Assembly (NCBI GenBank): GCA_965203525.1
Contig: OZ241898.1
Coordinates: 3,286,001-3,350,000 of the forward strand
Reading direction: 5' to 3'
DNA from: WTFV01 sp965203525
GTDB lineage: Bacteria; Acidobacteriota; Vicinamibacteria; Vicinamibacterales; UBA8438
Length of the DNA: 64,000 bases
The notes under the pieces: model-generated
Told to the model about the DNA's origin: nothing
What the model saw: the letters and a program-made list of their open reading frames with translations, nothing else
The model's database searches: none
Program-made: the position numbers and the translations under genes
In this document: piece by piece, positions 51,069 to 59,537 of the stretch
Numbering within the stretch: the first letter of the stretch is position 1
Layout: each line of letters begins with the position of its first letter

Positions 51069-53686
51069 CGGTCCGTCTCGACGATGGCCAGCAGCAGTTC
51101 CAGCGCGCGGTCGTAGGTCGGGGCGATCTCCAGCGCGGCCAGCGTCTGGCGCCGCGCCTCGGCGAGCCGGCCGGCCGCCAACAGCGTCTCGGCCAGGTCG
51201 GTGTGCGCCGCCACGCGGTCCACCGGCCCGAGCGCCAGGGCCACCTCCAGCTCCCGCACCGCGGTTTCGGTTCGGCCCGCCTCCTTCGCCAGCCGGCCGA
51301 GCGTCTGGTGGGGAACCGGATCGAACGGATCGATCTCGATCAACCGCTCGTACGCCGCCTGCAGGCGGGCGTCGTCCCCCGCCGCCTCCGCCAGCGCGGC
51401 GAACCTGCGGACGGCGTCGATGGAGGTTTCGTCGTACGCCAGCAGGCGCTCCAGCTCGCGCAGGGCCCGTTCGGCGTCACCCTCCGCCTCGGCGAGGCTC
51501 GCCAACTGCCCGCGCGGACTCTCCAGACCGGTCGCCGCCGGCGCCAGCTCCGCCGCCCGCTCGAACGCGGCGCGCGCCCCGGCGGTGTCGCCGGCGGCCC
51601 GCAGCGCGCCGCCGAGCTCGTACTGCACGTTGAAGTTCTCCGGCTGCTCCTCCGCCAGCTTCCGCAACGCCTCCAGACGCTCCGGACCCTCCGGCAGGTC
51701 CCGCGGGGCGTTCCGCAACGCGCGCCGGAGCGCGCCGAACCGCTCCTCGACCGCCGCGTCGAAGCTCGCCTGGAGACCTTCGAAATCGAGACCGACGCGG
51801 GCCAGGGCGTCCTCCGTCTCCAGGCCCTCGCCGTAGGCCCGAATCAACGTCCGGAGGGTTTCCAGGCCGTACGTCTCGACGAGGTGCTCGACCACCACGG
51901 AGGCATGGAAGTAGGCGAGCGAGATCGACTCGGGCCGCGTGAATCCGCGGTCGAGCTCGCTGAGCGACAGCAGCGTGCCCGCGTCGAGGGCGCGGGCGAA
52001 CTCCAGCCCCTGATCGCGGCCCCAGGCGAGGTGCTTGCGCTTCTCCTCGTAGGTCGAGACGCCCTCGCTCAGCCAGCGCGGCAGCCGCTGGTCGGACATC
52101 TGCAAGGTGATGACGTGGGCCATCTCGTGCCACAGCGTCGACATCCAGTTGAAGTCGCCCGGCGGCCGGGCGCGGGGCGAGTCGAGGGTGACCACCTGGC
52201 CGAAGCAGGCCCCGAGGGCGCCGAGCATGCCGGGCAGTCCCAGGGTGCGCACCGCGAAGTCGTCGTGGTTCGGGAACACCTCGACGAGAATCGGGGTCCG
52301 GACCGTCATCTCGTACCGCGCGGACAGCTCGTCGAGCGCTTCCTGGGCCACGTCCAGCACGTACCGTTCGAGAACCGGCGCCTCGTCGGGATGCAGACGC
52401 ACGACGAGGTCGCCGCGCTCGATGGTCACGAACTCGTCGAGGTGGTCCATCATCTGCAGGAGGTTGAAGGTGACCACGTCGTAGGGGTCGTCCGCGAACG
52501 ACCGCTCGAGCGCGGCGCGCGCGGCCGGCTCGTCGCCGGTGCGCAGCAGGTGCATCCCCAGCTCGGCGTGGGCGCGGGTGTCGTCCGGATCGAGCGCCAG
52601 CGCGCGCCGGACCAGGGTGACCGCCTCGGGAAAGCGGTAGGCCCGCGCCGCCTGGCTGCCCGCGATGCGGTAGACGCCCCCGTAGGCCGGGTTGATCGCC
52701 AGCACCCGCCCGACTTCGGCGTCGAAGTCGTCCGTGCGGTCCTCCAGCCAGGCGATGGCCGCGAGCAGCGACCGCGCCTCCAGGCTGCGCGGGTTGACGG
52801 CCAGCGCCCGCCCGATCGACGCGCGCGCGGCGTCGCGGTTCCGGTCGCCGAGCTCCAGCTCCGCCACGAACAGGTGCGCCGCGACGTTCGACTCGTCGAC
52901 GCCGAGGGCGCGCTCCACCGCGCCGCGGGCCGCCGGGGGATTCTCGTTCGCCAGCACCCGTGCCGTGCCGACCAGCGCCGGCGCCCAGTCCTCGTCGAGT
53001 TTCAGCGCGTCCTGGAACGACTGCAGCGCGTCCGGGTTGTTGTACTTCTCCAGGAACAGCTCGCCCCACGCGGCGTGGACCGCCGGATCGTCCGGCAGCG
53101 CGCGGGCGGCGCCGCGGAAGAACGTATTGGCCCGCCGGAAGGCGCCGGCGGCGCGCGCGGCGAGCGCGCCGTGGTACTGCGACAGCCCGTCGAAGGAGTT
53201 CAGTCCCCGGACGACGACCGCCTCGAGGAACGGCGCCGCTTCCCCGGCGCGGCCGAGCGTCCCGAGCAGGCGGGCGAACTCGAGGCCGGCCACGCTGTCC
53301 GGGGCCGCGCGGGCGACGGGCGCGAGCAGCGTCTCGGCCTCCTCGTACTCCCCGGCGCCGATCAGCAGGCGGGCGCGGAGCGCGGCGGCGGCCGGATCCG
53401 ACGGATCGCGGCCGGCGGCCAGTTCCTCCGCCGCTTCGCGGTCCCCGTGCGCGAGGGCGCGGGCGGCGTCCCGGTGGAACCGCTCGTCCGGGCTGCGCTC
53501 GTCGGCCGGCTGACCGGCTTCCGCCCCGGGCGCGAGCGCCGCCAGGCCGGCGACGGCGGCCGCCGCGCGGGCCAGACGGCGCCAGGCCGCGCCGCGCGCC
53601 CGCGCCGGGCGGCGCCGCCTTCCGGAACCGCCGCTCCCGAAACGACCGCGGCGCGGCTCCCGCGCGCCTCCGCCGGAACCGGTCAT
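51065..53686 (-). CDS. TPR protein with MA-clan metallopeptidase domain
   Basis: The 873-residue protein has a basic N-terminus with signal/anchor ('LARAAAAVAGLAALAPGAEA') and TPR repeats over residues about 65-400. A gluzincin-like peptidase domain has H520 in 'LWHEMAHVITLQMSDQ' with 'WLSEGVSTYEEK', and more TPRs follow to the end. ATG 53686 is favoured by a TATAAT six bases upstream. As the first gene of the MoxR operon it may bind or process the clients handled by the downstream ATPase. TPR-peptidase fusions of this type are common in Acidobacteriota but uncharacterised. Confidence 0.85.
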   Translation of the reverse strand: MTGSGGGAREPRRGRFGSGGSGRRRRPARARGAAWRRLARAAAAVAGLAALAPGAEAGQPADERSPDERFHRDAARALAHGDREAAEELAAGRDPSDPAAAALRARLLIGAGEYEEAETLLAPVARAAPDSVAGLEFARLLGTLGRAGEAAPFLEAVVVRGLNSFDGLSQYHGALAARAAGAFRRANTFFRGAARALPDDPAVHAAWGELFLEKYNNPDALQSFQDALKLDEDWAPALVGTARVLANENPPAARGAVERALGVDESNVAAHLFVAELELGDRNRDAARASIGRALAVNPRSLEARSLLAAIAWLEDRTDDFDAEVGRVLAINPAYGGVYRIAGSQAARAYRFPEAVTLVRRALALDPDDTRAHAELGMHLLRTGDEPAARAALERSFADDPYDVVTFNLLQMMDHLDEFVTIERGDLVVRLHPDEAPVLERYVLDVAQEALDELSARYEMTVRTPILVEVFPNHDDFAVRTLGLPGMLGALGACFGQVVTLDSPRARPPGDFNWMSTLWHEMAHVITLQMSDQRLPRWLSEGVSTYEEKRKHLAWGRDQGLEFARALDAGTLLSLSELDRGFTRPESISLAYFHASVVVEHLVETYGLETLRTLIRAYGEGLETEDALARVGLDFEGLQASFDAAVEERFGALRRALRNAPRDLPEGPERLEALRKLAEEQPENFNVQYELGGALRAAGDTAGARAAFERAAELAPAATGLESPRGQLASLAEAEGDAERALRELERLLAYDETSIDAVRRFAALAEAAGDDARLQAAYERLIEIDPFDPVPHQTLGRLAKEAGRTETAVRELEVALALGPVDRVAAHTDLAETLLAAGRLAEARRQTLAALEIAPTYDRALELLLAIVETDR

Positions 53687-53692
53687 CGCGTG

Positions 53693-53698
53693 ATTATA
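53693..53698 (-). promoter_or_regulatory. TATAAT -10 box, leaderless start of the MoxR operon
   Basis: A perfect minus-strand TATAAT ends six bases before ATG 53686 with no Shine-Dalgarno, the same spacing as at 45969 and 54238. Confidence 0.6.
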
Positions 53699-53753
53699 GT
53701 GCGAGGTGCGCGGCCGCTTACCCCGTCCCGGCAGGACCGGCGGCGATCGAAGA

Positions 53754-53840
53754 CAATCCACGCGCCCGTGCAGGACGCCCCTCGACGACGCGCCGGAAGC
53801 GGAGGCCGAAGAGGCAATCCACGCGCACCGTGCAGGACGC
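53754..53840. repeat. Direct duplication, offset 61 bases
   Basis: 'caatccacgcgcccgtgcag' at 53754-53778 recurs as a near copy at 53815-53840. The 53699-53958 gap has no gene. Confidence 0.8.
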
Positions 53841-53958
53841 GCCTGCCGAGCACGGCGTACGTCGCCGCCGCCATTCCCTGGAGGAGCGCGACACGACCGC
53901 CCGGTTCGGGGACCGCTACCGCGGGCAGGGTTCCCCGGCGGTGATCCCCCGGCGTCCA

Positions 53959-54231
53959 CTAGAAGAAGGCGAGATTCTGATGCGAAGGGATGTCGAAGCG
54001 CCGCCGGCACTTCAGGCACACGACGGCGTCGTCGACGCGCACCATGTAGTTGCGCAGCTTCCTGAACATCTCGCGGTCGCGGCCGTCGGCCGCGCGCGGG
54101 GGCTGCGCCTTCTTCACGCGGCGGATCCAGCGCACCTGGTACTCGCCCCGAAACCGGCACCGCGGACAGGTGTAGGACGCGGGCTTCGTCTCCTGCGTCT
54201 CGCGGAAGAACTCCCGTTCGTGCAACGCCAT
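53959..54231 (-). CDS. Small zinc-ribbon protein, function unknown
   Basis: The 90-residue protein has two CxxC pairs ('YTCPRCRFRGEYQVRWIRRV' and 'VVCLKCRRRFDIPSHQNLAFF' in part), so it likely binds one zinc, with a basic helix between. TATCAT lies six bases before ATG 54231, so the mRNA is probably leaderless. The gene is divergent from a glycosyltransferase-like gene. I do not recognise a named family. Confidence 0.75.
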   Translation of the reverse strand: MALHEREFFRETQETKPASYTCPRCRFRGEYQVRWIRRVKKAQPPRAADGRDREMFRKLRNYMVRVDDAVVCLKCRRRFDIPSHQNLAFF

Positions 54232-54237
54232 GCGCGG

Positions 54238-54243
54238 ATGATA
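54238..54243 (-). promoter_or_regulatory. -10 box, leaderless start of the zinc-ribbon gene
   Basis: TATCAT on the minus strand ends six bases before ATG 54231; no ribosome-binding site is present. Confidence 0.55.
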
Positions 54244-54284
54244 CCAGCCGCGGTCCCGCGCCGGCTGCTCCGGCCGCCGGTACG

Positions 54285-55415
54285 GTGCCCCGCTCCGTGA
54301 TGCCGGCGGTCGTCTTCGCCGTCTCCGGCCACGGCTTCGGCCACGCGTCGCGCCAGATCGCGATCATGCGCGCGTTGCGCCGGCAGCGCCCGGACGTCGC
54401 CGTCGGCGTCCGGACGTCCGCCCCGCGGCAGCTCTTCGAACGCGCCCTCGACTTCCCGTTCTCGTTCGAGGCGGTCGAGCTCGACACCGGCGTCGCGCAG
54501 GTCGACAACCTGGAAGTGGACGTCGACGCCTCGATCGCCCGCGCCGCGGCGTTCCACCGCACCCTCGACGAGCGCGTCGACGCGGAAGCCCGCGCGCTGG
54601 ACGCGGACGCCGCGGATCTGGTGGTCGGCGACGTGCCCCCGCTCGCCTGCGCCGCGGCGGCCCGCGCGGGAATCCCCGCCATCGCCGTCGGCAACTTCAC
54701 CTGGGACTGGATCTACGCGGGCTACCCGGAGACGGCGGCGCTGGCGCCCGGCCTCGTGCGGACGCTCGCAGGCGCCTACGCCAGGGCGTCCGAGGCCTGG
54801 CGGCTGCCCCTGCACGGCGGCTTCGACGCCTTCGAGACGGTCGTCGACGTCCCCCTCGTGGCGCGGCGGTCGGCCCGGGAACCCGGCGCCGTCCGCCGGC
54901 GGCTCGGGCTCCCGCGCGACCGCGTGCTGGCGCTGTTCGCCTTCGGGCGCTACGGGGTCGGGAACGTCGACTGGCGGGAGGTGGCGCGGACGGCGCGGTG
55001 TCACGTCGTCTTCACCGCCGGCCCGCACGCTGCCCGGCGCACCGTGCCCGGACCGGCCGACGGCCCGTTCACCACGCTCGACGAAGGCGCGCTGGCCGGC
55101 GACGGGATCGCCTTCGAGGACCTCGTGGCCGCCGTCGACGTCGTCGTCACCAAGCCGGGCTACGGCATGATCGCGGAATGCGCCGCCAACGACACCGCGA
55201 TGCTCTACACGTCGCGCGGGCGGTTCCCGGAGTACGAGGTGCTCGTCGCCGGCCTGCCCGCCCTCGCGCGCGCGGCGTTCATCGGCCGCGGCGACCTCTT
55301 CGCCGGCCGCTGGGGCGCGCACCTGGAGCGGCTGCTGGCCCGGCCGCGGCCGGACCCGCCGGCGGCGAACGGCGCGCAGGCGGTGGCCGAGGCGCTGGCG
55401 GCCCGGCTGGGGTGA
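54285..55415 (+). CDS. GT28/GT-B-like glycosyltransferase
   Basis: The 376-residue protein begins 'VFAVSGHGFGHASRQIAIMR', a glycine-rich loop with His typical of GT28/UGT-like transferases and of the N-terminal domain of L-arabinokinase-like proteins. The C-terminal half has 'LFAFGRYGVGNVDW' and 'DVVVTKPGYGMIAECAANDT', matching the nucleotide-sugar-binding segment with KPGYG. GTG 54285 or ATG 54300 may be the start. The acceptor is unknown. Confidence 0.75.
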   Translation: MPRSVMPAVVFAVSGHGFGHASRQIAIMRALRRQRPDVAVGVRTSAPRQLFERALDFPFSFEAVELDTGVAQVDNLEVDVDASIARAAAFHRTLDERVDAEARALDADAADLVVGDVPPLACAAAARAGIPAIAVGNFTWDWIYAGYPETAALAPGLVRTLAGAYARASEAWRLPLHGGFDAFETVVDVPLVARRSAREPGAVRRRLGLPRDRVLALFAFGRYGVGNVDWREVARTARCHVVFTAGPHAARRTVPGPADGPFTTLDEGALAGDGIAFEDLVAAVDVVVTKPGYGMIAECAANDTAMLYTSRGRFPEYEVLVAGLPALARAAFIGRGDLFAGRWGAHLERLLARPRPDPPAANGAQAVAEALAARLG

Positions 55416-55451
55416 GGACGGCGGAACGGAACGGACGCGGCGGCGGGCGTC

Positions 55452-56141
55452 TCAGTCCTTGGTGCAGGTGACCAGCGACCAGATGCGGGGGACGTTGACC
55501 TTCTCTATCGACACGGGCTGCAGATCGGCCTGCGCGAGGAACGCCGGCAGGTCCAGATCCGCCTTGAAGCCGATGTAGACGGTCAGGGGCGAGATGAGGC
55601 GCTCGGCGCGCGCGACGAAGCGGTTCGGGCTGAGGAAGTGATTGAGGAACACGAAGCGCCCCCCGGGACGGCACACCCGCCGCATCTCCCGCGCGACGGC
55701 CACCGGATCCGACACGACGCTGATGACGTACGGGGCGTAGACCAGGTCGAACGAATCGTCCGGAAAATCGAGGTGGACCGCGTCCATCTGCAGGAGCCGG
55801 ACGTTGCGCACCTCGAGGGCGGCGAGCCGGCGCGCCGCCTTCTCCAGCATCTTCTCGGCCACGTCGATGCCGGTCACCGTGACGTTGTCCGGGTAGAGCG
55901 CCGCGTTGATCCCGGTGCCGACGCCCACTTCGAGCACCTCGTCGCCCGGCTGCAGATCGAGCCTGCGGATCGCCTCCAGCCGGCCGGTGTGCAGCGTCGC
56001 CCCGAAGAGCCAGTCGTCGATGACGGCGATCTTGTTGTAGACCGCCTCGACGAACGAGCTTTCGACCACGGCGGAGGAAAGCGCCCGCGTCTGCGGATCG
56101 GAGCAGAGATCGTCGTCGGAATCCCGCTGCAGGAGACTCAC
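55452..56141 (-). CDS. SAM-dependent methyltransferase (PEMT/Ubi-like)
   Basis: GTG 56141 gives a 229-residue class I methyltransferase with 'GDEVLEVGVGTGINAALYP' (SAM-binding loop), 'VTGIDVAEKMLEKAARRL', 'SFDLVYAPYVISVVSDP' and 'RVCRPGGRFVFLNHFLSPNR'. The N-terminal 'FVEAVYNKIAVIDDWLFGA' is like phosphatidylethanolamine N-methyltransferases of the PmtA type, so lipid methylation is a reasonable guess. A longer upstream extension lacks similarity. It converges with the preceding glycosyltransferase gene. Confidence 0.82.
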   Translation of the reverse strand: MSLLQRDSDDDLCSDPQTRALSSAVVESSFVEAVYNKIAVIDDWLFGATLHTGRLEAIRRLDLQPGDEVLEVGVGTGINAALYPDNVTVTGIDVAEKMLEKAARRLAALEVRNVRLLQMDAVHLDFPDDSFDLVYAPYVISVVSDPVAVAREMRRVCRPGGRFVFLNHFLSPNRFVARAERLISPLTVYIGFKADLDLPAFLAQADLQPVSIEKVNVPRIWSLVTCTKD

Positions 56142-56331
56142 GCCGGGGACCGCCAATCGTCGTGCGCGACGGCGGGCGTCCGGCGCTTCGTGACGGCAAG
56201 GGCTGGCATGTTCATCGACTCGTCGCGCGACCCCGGCGACTATACCGTGTCGGCCCGCCGCTCGCAAGGACGAACCGCCGCGGTGCGGCCGGAATCGCGG
56301 CGGCGGGGGGCGGCGGCGCGCCGGCATTGGC

Positions 56332-56337
56332 TATAGT
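56332..56337 (+). promoter_or_regulatory. -10 box of the lytS-like gene, near-leaderless
   Basis: TATAGT ends nine bases before GTG 56347; no Shine-Dalgarno lies between. Confidence 0.45.
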
Positions 56338-56346
56338 GGCCGTGCA

Positions 56347-57672
56347 GTGTTCCCTGAGGCCCGCTTCCTGACCACCGCCCAGCAGGTGCTGCTGACGACG
56401 CTCGTGGTGAAGCTGGCCGTCGTGGCGACGCTCTCCACCATGCTCGTCCGGTTCCGCCAGTTCCGGCGGATTCTGCTGACCGAGCAGCGCGCTTGGCGCG
56501 AGCGCCTGGTGTTCGCGTTCAGCCTGGGCATACCGCTGCTGGGCGGGGTCATCGCCCGGCTGGTGCTCGGTTACGACGCGGCGGACCTGTCGCTGGCCGG
56601 TCCGTTTCTCGCCGGCCTCATCGCCGGCCCGTACGCCGGCGCCATCGTCGGCGTGCTGGTCGGCGCGCCGGCGCTCCTGGGGGGCGAGGTGGCGGCCATG
56701 CCGTTCGCGGTCGGCTGCGGGTTCGCGGGCGGCGGCCTGCGCGAAGTGTGCCCGAAGGAGGCCATCTGGCACCTGTCGCCCCTGTTCTTCGCGGACCTGC
56801 ACCGGCACGCGTGGCGCCTGGTGCGGCGCTTCCGCGGCGACTGGCTGCTGATTCTGGCCGCCGCCCCGGTCGGCCTGGAAGCGATCCGCCAGGCCTTGGG
56901 GCTCCGCTTCGGGCCGGAGGTCATCTTCTTTTTCGCGATCGAAAACCCGTGGCTCGGCGTCCTGGTGATGCTGTCCACCGTGTTGAGCGTCGCGCTCCCG
57001 ATCAAGATCTGGAACACCGCGCGCATCGAACATCGCCTGCAGGAGCAGGAGAAGCTGCTGATGACCGCGCGCGTCGAAGCGCTGTCGAGCCAGATACACC
57101 CCCACTTCCTGTTCAACACGCTCACGTCGATCTCCTCGCTCGTCCGTTCGCAGCCGGAGACGGCGCGGGAGCTGATCCGCAAGCTCTCCGTGATGCTGCG
57201 CCGGATGCTGAGCACGCAGGAGCAGTTCGTCACCCTGCGCGAGGAGCTGGCCGCCATCAACGAGTACCTGGACATCGAGGCGGTGCGGTTCGGACCCACC
57301 CTGGTGGTCGAGCAGCGCATCAGTCCGGACAGTCTCGACCTGCTCATCCCGAGCATGGTGCTGCAGCCGCTGGTCGAGAACTCGATCCGGCACGGCATCG
57401 AGAAGAAGGTCGGCGGCGGGCGTATCATCATCCGCAGCCGGCGCGCGCGCGGCCACGGCGTCCTCGAGGTGCTCGACAACGGGGCCGGCATGGCCGACAC
57501 CGACGTCGGCCGCGGCCGCGAGGGGGGCATCGGCCTGCGCAACGTCGACGAGCGGTTGCGCGTCATATACGGAGAAAACTACCCGTTGCGGCTGGAGAGC
57601 ACGCCGGGCGAGGGGACGTGCGCGCGCATCGAGATCCCGACGCCGACCGCGCCGCGGAGCGCATCGGCCTGA
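56347..57672 (+). CDS. LytS-like sensor histidine kinase
   Basis: The 441-residue kinase has an N-terminal 5TM-LYT-type membrane domain ('GPFLAGLIAGPYAGAIVGVL'), a linker and a His_kinase domain with the phospho-acceptor in 'LSSQIHPHFLFNTLTSISSL'. A GHKL ATPase follows ('VLQPLVENSIRHGIEKKVGG', 'LDNGAGMADTD', 'GIGLRNVDERLRVIYG'). It directly precedes, by one base, the LytTR response regulator and surely forms a two-component pair with it. In related systems such pairs sense envelope state or small metabolites. Confidence 0.92.
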   Translation: MFPEARFLTTAQQVLLTTLVVKLAVVATLSTMLVRFRQFRRILLTEQRAWRERLVFAFSLGIPLLGGVIARLVLGYDAADLSLAGPFLAGLIAGPYAGAIVGVLVGAPALLGGEVAAMPFAVGCGFAGGGLREVCPKEAIWHLSPLFFADLHRHAWRLVRRFRGDWLLILAAAPVGLEAIRQALGLRFGPEVIFFFAIENPWLGVLVMLSTVLSVALPIKIWNTARIEHRLQEQEKLLMTARVEALSSQIHPHFLFNTLTSISSLVRSQPETARELIRKLSVMLRRMLSTQEQFVTLREELAAINEYLDIEAVRFGPTLVVEQRISPDSLDLLIPSMVLQPLVENSIRHGIEKKVGGGRIIIRSRRARGHGVLEVLDNGAGMADTDVGRGREGGIGLRNVDERLRVIYGENYPLRLESTPGEGTCARIEIPTPTAPRSASA

Positions 57673-57673
57673 G

Positions 57674-58465
57674 ATGAGCATCCGTACGGTGGTGGTCGAC
57701 GACGAGCAGCTCGCCCGGAACGAGCTCTGCTTCCAGCTCGAGCAACTCGAGGACGTGGAGATCGTCGGGCAGGCGCAGGACGGCCTGCAGGCCCTGGAGG
57801 TCATCGACGCACTGCGTCCGGACCTGGTGCTGCTCGACGTCCGGATGCCCGGCCGGACCGGCTTCGAGGTGGCGCGCGCGCTGGCGGACCGGGACGATCC
57901 CCCGCGCGTGGTCTTCGTGACCGCGTACGATCGGCACGCGATAGAGGCGTTCGAGGTGAACGCCGTCGACTACCTGCTGAAGCCGGTCGAGCCGGCGCGG
58001 CTCGCCCGGACGATGGCCAGGGTGCGGAGTCTGATGGAGCCGGCGCCGCGCCGGGGGGACCGGCGCCCGGCGCTGCAGGCGGACGAGCTGGAACGGATCG
58101 CGGACCTCGTCGCGCAACGCCGCGGACGGCGGGAGCCCCTCGCCGTCCGGGTCGGCGAACGGCTCGTGCTCGTGCAGCCGCGGGACGTCGTGTTCGCTTC
58201 CCTGGTGGACGACGTCATCACCGTCGTCACCGGCACGCTGCACGGCGCCGCGAGCTTCCGGACGCTGGACGAGTTGCAGTCGCACCTCGACCCGGACGTC
58301 TTCTGGCGCGTCCACCGGTCGCACGTGGTGAACATCCACAAGATCAAGGAGATAGTCCCGTGGTTCAGCCGGAACTACATTCTCAAGATGAAGGATCCCA
58401 GGAGCACGGAGATACCGGTCAGCCGGTCGCAGACGAAGCGCCTCCGCGAATATCTCGGTCTGTAG
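57674..58465 (+). CDS. LytTR family response regulator
   Basis: The 263-residue regulator has a receiver domain with D55 in 'LVLLDVRMPGRTGFEVARA', Thr in 'VFVTAYDRHAIEAF' and Lys in 'YLLKPVEPARLA'. A LytTR DNA-binding domain covers about residues 150-260 ('FRTLDELQSHLDPDVFWRVH', 'SHVVNIHKIKEIVPW'). It is the partner of the upstream kinase. The signal peptidase gene overlaps its last 106 bases, so lepB may be part of the same transcript and influenced by this system. Confidence 0.93.
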   Translation: MSIRTVVVDDEQLARNELCFQLEQLEDVEIVGQAQDGLQALEVIDALRPDLVLLDVRMPGRTGFEVARALADRDDPPRVVFVTAYDRHAIEAFEVNAVDYLLKPVEPARLARTMARVRSLMEPAPRRGDRRPALQADELERIADLVAQRRGRREPLAVRVGERLVLVQPRDVVFASLVDDVITVVTGTLHGAASFRTLDELQSHLDPDVFWRVHRSHVVNIHKIKEIVPWFSRNYILKMKDPRSTEIPVSRSQTKRLREYLGL

Positions 58466-59388
58466 AGCCGGGCGGACCGGCCGCGGAGCCGATGCGGCAG
58501 GATACGGACGACGCGGCGGCGCTCCTGCCGGAGCCGGTGGAGCCGGGCGGCCCGGACGCGGAGCCGATGCAGCGGGAGACGGACGACGCGGCGGCGCCCC
58601 CGGAGACGGCGGAGCCGGGCGGACCGGCCGCGGAGCCGATGCGGCAGGATACGGACGACGCGCTCCTGCCGGAGCCGGGCGGACCGGCCGTGGAGCCGAT
58701 GCGGCGGGAAACGGACGACGCGGCGGCGCCCCCGGAGACGGCGGAGCCGGGCGGACCGGCCGCGGAGCCGACGTGGCGGGAAACGGACGACGCGGCGGCG
58801 CCCGCGCCGGAGACGGAGCCGGCGCAGTCCCCGCCGCGGCCGGCCCGCGGCCGGCGCTACGAAGCGTTCCTGGTCCGCGCGGGCGAGGAGCTGGTGGCGT
58901 GGCTGAAGACGTTCGCCTCGGCGGCGGTATACGCGACGCTCATCGTGACCTTCGGGTTCCAGGTCGCGCGGGTCGAAGGCAAGAGCATGGAGCCGACGCT
59001 CCACGATCAGGATCGGCTCATCGTCAACAAGGCCATCTACAAGTTCTTCGGGGATCCGCGGCCCGGCGACATCGTGATGCACTATTTCCCGGGGGACCCC
59101 GACAAGTCGTTCGTCAAGCGGATCATCGCCGAGGCGGGCGATACGGTGCGCATCGAGGACGGCAAGGTCTACGTGAACGAGGTGCCGTTCCCCGACGCCA
59201 TCCCGCCGGAGTTCCGGAGCCGCGAGGACTACGGCCCGGAGGTGGTGCAGGACGCCTACTACTTCGTCATGGGAGACCATCGGAACAACAGCTCCGACAG
59301 CCGGACGTGGGGGCAGGTGCCGAAGAAGTACATCGTCGGCAAGGTGCAGATCCGCTGGTGGCCGCTGACCGCGGCGACGCTGTTCTGA
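58360..59388 (+). CDS. lepB: Signal peptidase I with repetitive N-terminal extension
   Basis: Residues 160-342 form a type I signal peptidase: membrane helix 'AAVYATLIVTFGFQVARVEG', catalytic S209 in 'GKSMEPTLHDQDRLIVNKA', K253 in 'DKSFVKRIIAEAGD' and box E 'VMGDHRNNSSDSRTWG'. It cleaves signal peptides of exported proteins, many of which are encoded in this window. Residues about 35-150 are an unusual acidic extension of five diverged repeats ('EPGGPAAEPMRQDTDDAAA'). GTG 58360 has an AAGGAG site but overlaps the regulator gene by 106 bases; ATG 58492 is an alternative. Confidence 0.88.
   Translation: MVQPELHSQDEGSQEHGDTGQPVADEAPPRISRSVEPGGPAAEPMRQDTDDAAALLPEPVEPGGPDAEPMQRETDDAAAPPETAEPGGPAAEPMRQDTDDALLPEPGGPAVEPMRRETDDAAAPPETAEPGGPAAEPTWRETDDAAAPAPETEPAQSPPRPARGRRYEAFLVRAGEELVAWLKTFASAAVYATLIVTFGFQVARVEGKSMEPTLHDQDRLIVNKAIYKFFGDPRPGDIVMHYFPGDPDKSFVKRIIAEAGDTVRIEDGKVYVNEVPFPDAIPPEFRSREDYGPEVVQDAYYFVMGDHRNNSSDSRTWGQVPKKYIVGKVQIRWWPLTAATLF
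58465..58810. repeat. Five-unit tandem repeat in the lepB 5' region
   Basis: Units starting near 58466, 58541, 58613, 58673 and 58745 (steps 75, 72, 60, 72 bases) each encode a variant of EPGGPAAEPMRxxTDDAAA. The units differ by substitutions and small in-frame deletions. Confidence 0.9.
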
Positions 59389-59408
59389 GCCGCCCGGGGG
59401 CTCGCGCC

Positions 59409-59505
59409 GGCGCGGAGACGCCCGCCGGGCCCTGCGCCCCGCACGGATTGCCAGCGGCGTGAGCGCGCCCGGCGCGGAGACGCCCGCCGGCCCGCCGGGC
59501 CCTGC
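59409..59505. repeat. Direct duplication, offset 62-69 bases
   Basis: 'ggcgcggagacgcccgccgg' at 59409 recurs at 59471. After a seven-base insertion, the following 'gggccctgcgccc' also recurs. It fills the gap between two converging genes. Confidence 0.82.
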
Positions 59506-59537
59506 GCCCGAGGCGTGCGGGGCCGCCGCGCGATTCC

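Noticed and set aside
58465..58810. Tandem units near lepB considered as CRISPR or a VNTR outside genes
   Set aside because: All length changes are multiples of three and the frame stays open into signal peptidase, so these are coding repeats.
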